This document shows positions 60,736 to 64,000 of a stretch of DNA of 64,000 bases, piece by piece (the stretch's first letter is position 1; each line of letters opens with the position of its first letter). Origin of the DNA: Halalkalicoccus sp. CG83 (GTDB lineage: Archaea; Halobacteriota; Halobacteria; Halobacteriales; Halalkalicoccaceae); assembly GCF_037081715.1 (NCBI RefSeq), contig NZ_JAZDDH010000003.1, positions 186,001-250,000 of the forward strand, written 5' to 3'. Position numbers and translations under genes: made by a program. The notes below the pieces were generated by a model. It had not been told where the DNA came from, did no database searches, and worked only from the letters and a program-made list of their open reading frames with translations.

Positions 60736-61052
60736 ACGTCCACACGCTCGCGTTTTTCGCGGGGGCACGGCCCCTGACCCCCGAACGATGGATTTTTGCC
60801 ATTTGATATCGTAGCGCAAACTGCTCCCAACCGGCAAACCTCCCCCAGGTGCCGGTGGAAACCCGACCGTCGTTAACTGGTTGGTCACGGAACGGGGACG
60901 GCCCCGTTCCAGCCATCCGCATAGAACACCTACGTTTTAGTGATACGTCAGCGCTCAGATCCACTATCCGTTAACTTATGTATCTAATTGAGTGTGTCCG
61001 GAATCGCTGGATAGCGTCGGGGCGTCGTACTTGGCGTTGGGGCTGAATTGCG
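60736..61052. other. intergenic region, nothing recognisable
   Basis: A GC-rich stretch near 60760 contains a possible hairpin (GGGGGCACGGCCCCTGACCC), probably a terminator-like structure. No gene is seen. Confidence 0.4.
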
Positions 61053-61111
61053 ATTCACTTGTGATTACAGTGAAGTGAATTATCGGCAGCGTTTTGGTAT
61101 CACATACCAAA
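61053..61111. promoter_or_regulatory. two inverted repeats in the promoter region of the DUF5602-like gene
   Basis: ATTCACTT and AAGTGAAT (12-nt spacer) at 61053-61080, and TTTGGTAT and ATACCAAA (3-nt spacer) at 61093-61111. They lie about 310-370 bp upstream of the gene at 61424, whose TATA-like TATATTTAT is near 61387. Candidate regulator-binding sites. Confidence 0.4.
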
Positions 61112-61423
61112 TGATTATTTGGGGACTATCGAGCGCCAAAATAGAATGGATGAGCTCCACGGGGCCATAGTCCCCTTCCGCGGACGGGTTTTAGGTGCCT
61201 CGCCCCCGCAACTCTCATAATTAAACCTGAATTAATAATATTTTTGATGGGTTGCAGAGAGAGTATTTTATTATTAGCCATCGGCAGTACATGGAAACCG
61301 TGGACAGGAAATCAGCGGCGCAATGCAGCAGAAGGCAACAGTAATTTCGTTTCTACGCCCTTGTGTCATCTTATTTGTATTTTCACATATATTTATCGTT
61401 CGTCGAGACGTACTCTCAGTGCT

Positions 61424-62281
61424 ATGGTACCAACCAACAGGCATTCCACTGGGGTGAACCGTCGAACAGTGCTGAAAGTGCTCGGCACAGGTGTGGTTGC
61501 TGGTTCCGTATTCAGTGGCTCCGCCGCCGCGGCCGGCGACTCGCGGTTTGAGACACTGGAGGGGGAAGGCCGAGACGTGACTGGCGATGGGGAGATCGAT
61601 CTCCAGACAACTGCGCAGGTCTGTAGGAACGGCACCCCCCGCTATCTCGGCATCTGGATGAGCGAAGCAGCATTTGACCTCATCACGTCGAACGAAGCCG
61701 AGGGCGACCACCAACATCCCGAGGGCGGCGTGAGCTACAACCTCGAACTCCCCGAGCTCGAAGGGGTTCCGTACATCTACGCCGGTATTGACTGGGGACC
61801 GCAGGGCCATCCCCCGACCCCGTGGCAGTTCCCACACTTCGACCTCCACTTCTACCTGGAGGAGCAGGAGACCATCGCTGGCATCGAGGGCGGCATCGCA
61901 GAATACGAGATCCCTGACGAGCGCATCCCTGAAGGCTACGTTACCGCCGAAGCTCTCGGGGCGCCCCGCGAGGTCGTTCCGATGATGGGTGAACACCTCC
62001 TCGATCCGACAACGCCGGAGCTGGGAGGTGAACAGTTCACGCACACGCTCATCTGGGGCTCCTACGATGTCGATGACGACGGTCTGGGCGACTCGATCTT
62101 TACCGAACCGATGGTGACTAGCGACTTTATGGCGAACCTCGATGGGGAGGTAGTGGCTCCTGTCGCACTTCCGGCGGAAGTCCCGCAATCGGGGTACTAC
62201 CCAACCGAATATTCCATTCAGCACTCCGCGGACGAAGGTCACCTCGTTACAATCCAAAACTTCGTGTGGCGCGACGCCTGA
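61424..62281 (+). CDS. Tat-exported DUF5602 (TTHB210-like) protein
   Basis: From the ATG at 61424 this encodes 285 aa. The signal is NRRTVLKVLGTGVVAGSVFS with cleavage after AAAAG. The body has TPRYLGIWMSEAAFDLITSN, PYIYAGIDWGPQGHPPTPWQ, FPHFDLHFYLEEQETIAGIE, EGYVTAEALGAPREVVPMMG and HTLIWGSYDVDDDGLGDS. The DWxPxGHxPPxxxxxPHFDxHFY segment and the later MGxH are those of DUF5602 proteins, which probably bind metal with their His residues. Two potential operators are upstream. It acts outside the cell. Confidence 0.72.
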   Translation: MVPTNRHSTGVNRRTVLKVLGTGVVAGSVFSGSAAAAGDSRFETLEGEGRDVTGDGEIDLQTTAQVCRNGTPRYLGIWMSEAAFDLITSNEAEGDHQHPEGGVSYNLELPELEGVPYIYAGIDWGPQGHPPTPWQFPHFDLHFYLEEQETIAGIEGGIAEYEIPDERIPEGYVTAEALGAPREVVPMMGEHLLDPTTPELGGEQFTHTLIWGSYDVDDDGLGDSIFTEPMVTSDFMANLDGEVVAPVALPAEVPQSGYYPTEYSIQHSADEGHLVTIQNFVWRDA

Positions 62282-62319
62282 ATCACCGATCGGAACGGCG
62301 ATTCCAACACATCGGTAGA

Positions 62320-62400
62320 ATCAGGCGCTCATCTGAAGAAATAGCACACTTCGGTGGTTGACAGAACTGGCGTGCTGAATAGAGGGCACGTATTCTTCAC
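62320..62400 (-). repeat. MITE-family fragment
   Basis: It begins GAATCAGGCGCTCATCTGAA (the reverse of the motif at 29559 and 31994) and continues to AACTGGCGTGCTGAATAGAG (62357-62376) and GGCACGTATTC (62377-62387), a member of the palindrome family. No coding content. The remainder of 62282-62571 holds no gene. Confidence 0.55.
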
Positions 62401-62571
62401 TGAAGCTTTCCAGAGGGGGTTGGTAATTTGAGTCCGTGACATGAGGGCGCTCGAATGTCTCAATATCTCTGACGGCAGTATAGGATCGCTGGAGAAGGAC
62501 TGTGTGGAGATAGATCATGAGTTCTTTCCACCACTACGACTATATCGTTAGATGAAGTGCCATATGTTACC

Positions 62572-62955
62572 ATGAGTGACGACGGACTTGAGTCAGCATT
62601 CACGGATGAGTTAATTAGTGTGTGCCGGACGGGTGTTGGAGACGAACTCCGAAGTATCACGTATTTCACCGACGACACAGTCGAGCAAGTCTACCTTCGG
62701 TCTGATCTGGATCGGACAGCTGATCTCGTTGGATTCGCTGAACTGGAACGGGTTGGATTCCAGGCAGATGAAATGTATCGAAATACGCAACTCGGTGAAT
62801 ATCAAGCGACGGTTCGGATGTTCGAATATGGCTATCTTACACGCGTCATTTACGATCGCTGTGGTGTCTGGGTAACGACTGACTCAATGTCGATAGATCG
62901 GTTCGAAGAACTCTTCGCTGCTCTCAAACCAACCCTCGCAGAACATGCAGCTTGA
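62572..62955 (+). CDS. hypothetical protein (DUF7522-like)
   Basis: From the ATG at 62572 it encodes 127 aa: FTDELISVCRTGVGDELRSI, TYFTDDTVEQVYLRSDLDRT, ADLVGFAELERVGFQADEMY, QATVRMFEYGYLTRVIYDRC and SIDRFEELFAALKPTLAE. Its mixed alpha/beta fold, with a C at 113-115 (DRCGVWV), occurs in many haloarchaea as a stand-alone protein of unknown role. I recall it as DUF7522 but cannot verify this. Confidence 0.65.
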   Translation: MSDDGLESAFTDELISVCRTGVGDELRSITYFTDDTVEQVYLRSDLDRTADLVGFAELERVGFQADEMYRNTQLGEYQATVRMFEYGYLTRVIYDRCGVWVTTDSMSIDRFEELFAALKPTLAEHAA

Positions 62956-63055
62956 CCCGATGACGAAACAGACCATGTACCCCTGACTTGAGCAGGCGCG
63001 GATTCGCATGAAGAGATAACCCCGAGATGGAGGCACCGTAAAGAGGTCGTAGGCA

Positions 63056-63490
63056 GTGAAGCAGGCCGCGGACAATCACAACTGGACATACGTAGACGGC
63101 GTCGTAGACGGGTTCTGTGGACACGGATACTGTCGCGGCGGCGAGCGATACTTCGTTACCTCTTCCGAATCGTGCCAGACGCAGGGTGACTTCGAGGGTA
63201 CTATGCACCCCGATAAGAAGGGGCAGCAAGTGTACGCTGACCGGATCGCTGCTGCCCTACGAGACGAAGTCTTTCATCCATCGCCAAAGGTTCGTGACCA
63301 CAGATCACGGAGTGACGACGGAGACGAAAGCGATCGACGGTCGCGGACTCGTCACCGCGATGAGGAGCGCGACGATCGAGAGTCGAGGGACCGTCAACGG
63401 ACGGGGGCTCGGCGACGGGGTAAGGGAGCGAGTGGCCGAGCCAAAGGTCGTCATGGCAACGTTCACGACCACCGTAAGCAGCGCCGGTGA
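63056..63490 (+). pseudogene. SGNH/GDSL hydrolase, C-terminal remnant
   Basis: NHNWTYVDGVVDGFCGHGYC, FEGTMHPDKKGQQVYADRIA and AALRDEV match the end of SGNH esterases (FxGHGYC, then the catalytic His in MHPxxxGxxxY). The frame then runs into an arginine-rich open stretch that is not protein-like. In another frame KVVMATFTTTVSSAGEIDAQ looks genuine. So this is a fragment with frameshifts, its N-terminus missing. Confidence 0.55.
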
Positions 63491-63801
63491 GATCGATGCT
63501 CAAGACGCGACATGTTGAAAAAGGCGACTGGCGGACGCTTGAGTGGTTCTGGAATGCAAGCGGAACAGCCTTCTTTCGACAACCGGCCGATGCACAGATC
63601 AAGGTTCGGTATGGATTCGGTTTCTTCGGCACTAACGGGCAAGAACAAACGCTCGACGGATCTAACTACAAGAAATTGGTGGTTGGTGGGACATCTATCA
63701 CCCGAGATCGGATGCAAATTAAAGTCCCACGGAATACCGATATTAGGTACGAGGTTCACGGTGGTGGGGTCTCGTTCGATGTCCCGGAGATTCCGTTCTG
63801 A
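63487..63801 (+). CDS. hypothetical beta-rich protein
   Basis: From ATG at 63496 or the GTG at 63487 it encodes about 101 aa: HVEKGDWRTLEWFWNASGTA, FFRQPADAQIKVRYGFGFFG, TNGQEQTLDGSNYKKLVVGG, TSITRDRMQIKVPRNTDIRY, EVHGGGVSFDVPEIPF. Strongly beta, perhaps a small jelly roll or immunoglobulin-like domain. It directly follows the esterase remnant and could have been its C-terminal domain. No family is recognised. Confidence 0.5.
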   Translation: MRSMLKTRHVEKGDWRTLEWFWNASGTAFFRQPADAQIKVRYGFGFFGTNGQEQTLDGSNYKKLVVGGTSITRDRMQIKVPRNTDIRYEVHGGGVSFDVPEIPF

Positions 63802-64000
63802 GTATTGATTCCGATAGTTACATCCCGTCGATGGATCCGAAATATCTCGCCCACTGGTGTGCGTTTGTCTGTCCTCACGAACAAACCGTCCGATGAGCGA
63901 TTTACCCAGTACCCTCCTCTGAAACCCGTGCTGAGATTTGAGGCATTCGTCTCCGTTTCGACTGAATACAGCCGAAACCATAGCTTTCAGTCAGACGCTT
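63802..64000. other. terminal stretch, nothing recognisable
   Basis: No gene or repeat is supported before the window ends. Confidence 0.4.

Noticed and set aside
63056-63490. Arginine/aspartate-rich tail as a real low-complexity domain
   Set aside because: A more protein-like reading exists in another frame over the same bases, so the tail is likely a frameshift product.

Overview
The window is haloarchaeal (class Halobacteria). The proteome is acidic, Tat signal peptides with RR motifs and lipoboxes dominate the secreted proteins, and it carries haloarchaea-typical families (HalOD1, DUF5789, DUF6788, DUF2270, HVO_0649-type zinc finger, HVO_A0114-type antitoxin, bat-type HTH, CHRD, SWIM zinc finger). 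The genus cannot be fixed from sequence alone. The high density of broken genes, IS fragments, short repeats and toxin-antitoxin modules suggests a megaplasmid, secondary replicon or chromosomal island. No rRNA or tRNA gene was seen.

Layout. 1-13 kb: the 5' end of a metal-ABC binding protein with a palindromic operator, a MetX-like hydrolase, a small-protein/Na+ symporter pair, an alpha/beta hydrolase, an MFS exporter, arginase and small regulators, separated by gene relics. 12-19 kb: two copies of a MITE flank a DUF6653 gene. They are followed by an HxlR regulator, an F420/NADP oxidoreductase fused to an HTH domain, an IS5-type transposase split by a cargo-carrying element without a transposase, and an F420-type (LLM) oxidoreductase. 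19-27 kb: sensory/regulatory proteins (bat HTH, HalOD1), a DHH phosphoesterase, a formate/nitrite channel fused to two universal-stress domains, and a Tat beta-propeller. 27-36 kb: small zinc and hypothetical proteins, a PiT phosphate transporter, DUF2270, and a TumE-type toxin-antitoxin pair lying inside a split glycosyltransferase gene.

36-43 kb is a GC-rich branched-chain-type ABC transporter operon (LivF-LivG-LivM-LivH-binding protein) flanked by wrecked acyl-CoA and hydroxyacyl-CoA dehydrogenase genes. This looks like a former fatty-acid or branched-chain-acid catabolic island. 43-52 kb holds a second TumE-type module, TrkH and peptidase relics, a Tat lipoprotein, a TnpB element and integrase remnants. 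52-64 kb holds a Tat ferritin-like protein, tandem winged-helix and PH-domain proteins, a CHRD/Excalibur secreted protein, a VapC-HTH module with a SWIM protein divergent from it, and a DUF5602-like secreted protein.

The strongest unexplained signals are an eight-copy dispersed palindrome (CCTTGTGCAAC, loop of 21-27 nt, GTTGCACAAGG) between 27 and 59 kb, the cargo element at 15.2-16.8 kb whose removal with one 8-bp repeat restores a 270-aa transposase frame, and the oxidoreductase-HTH fusion at 13.8 kb.
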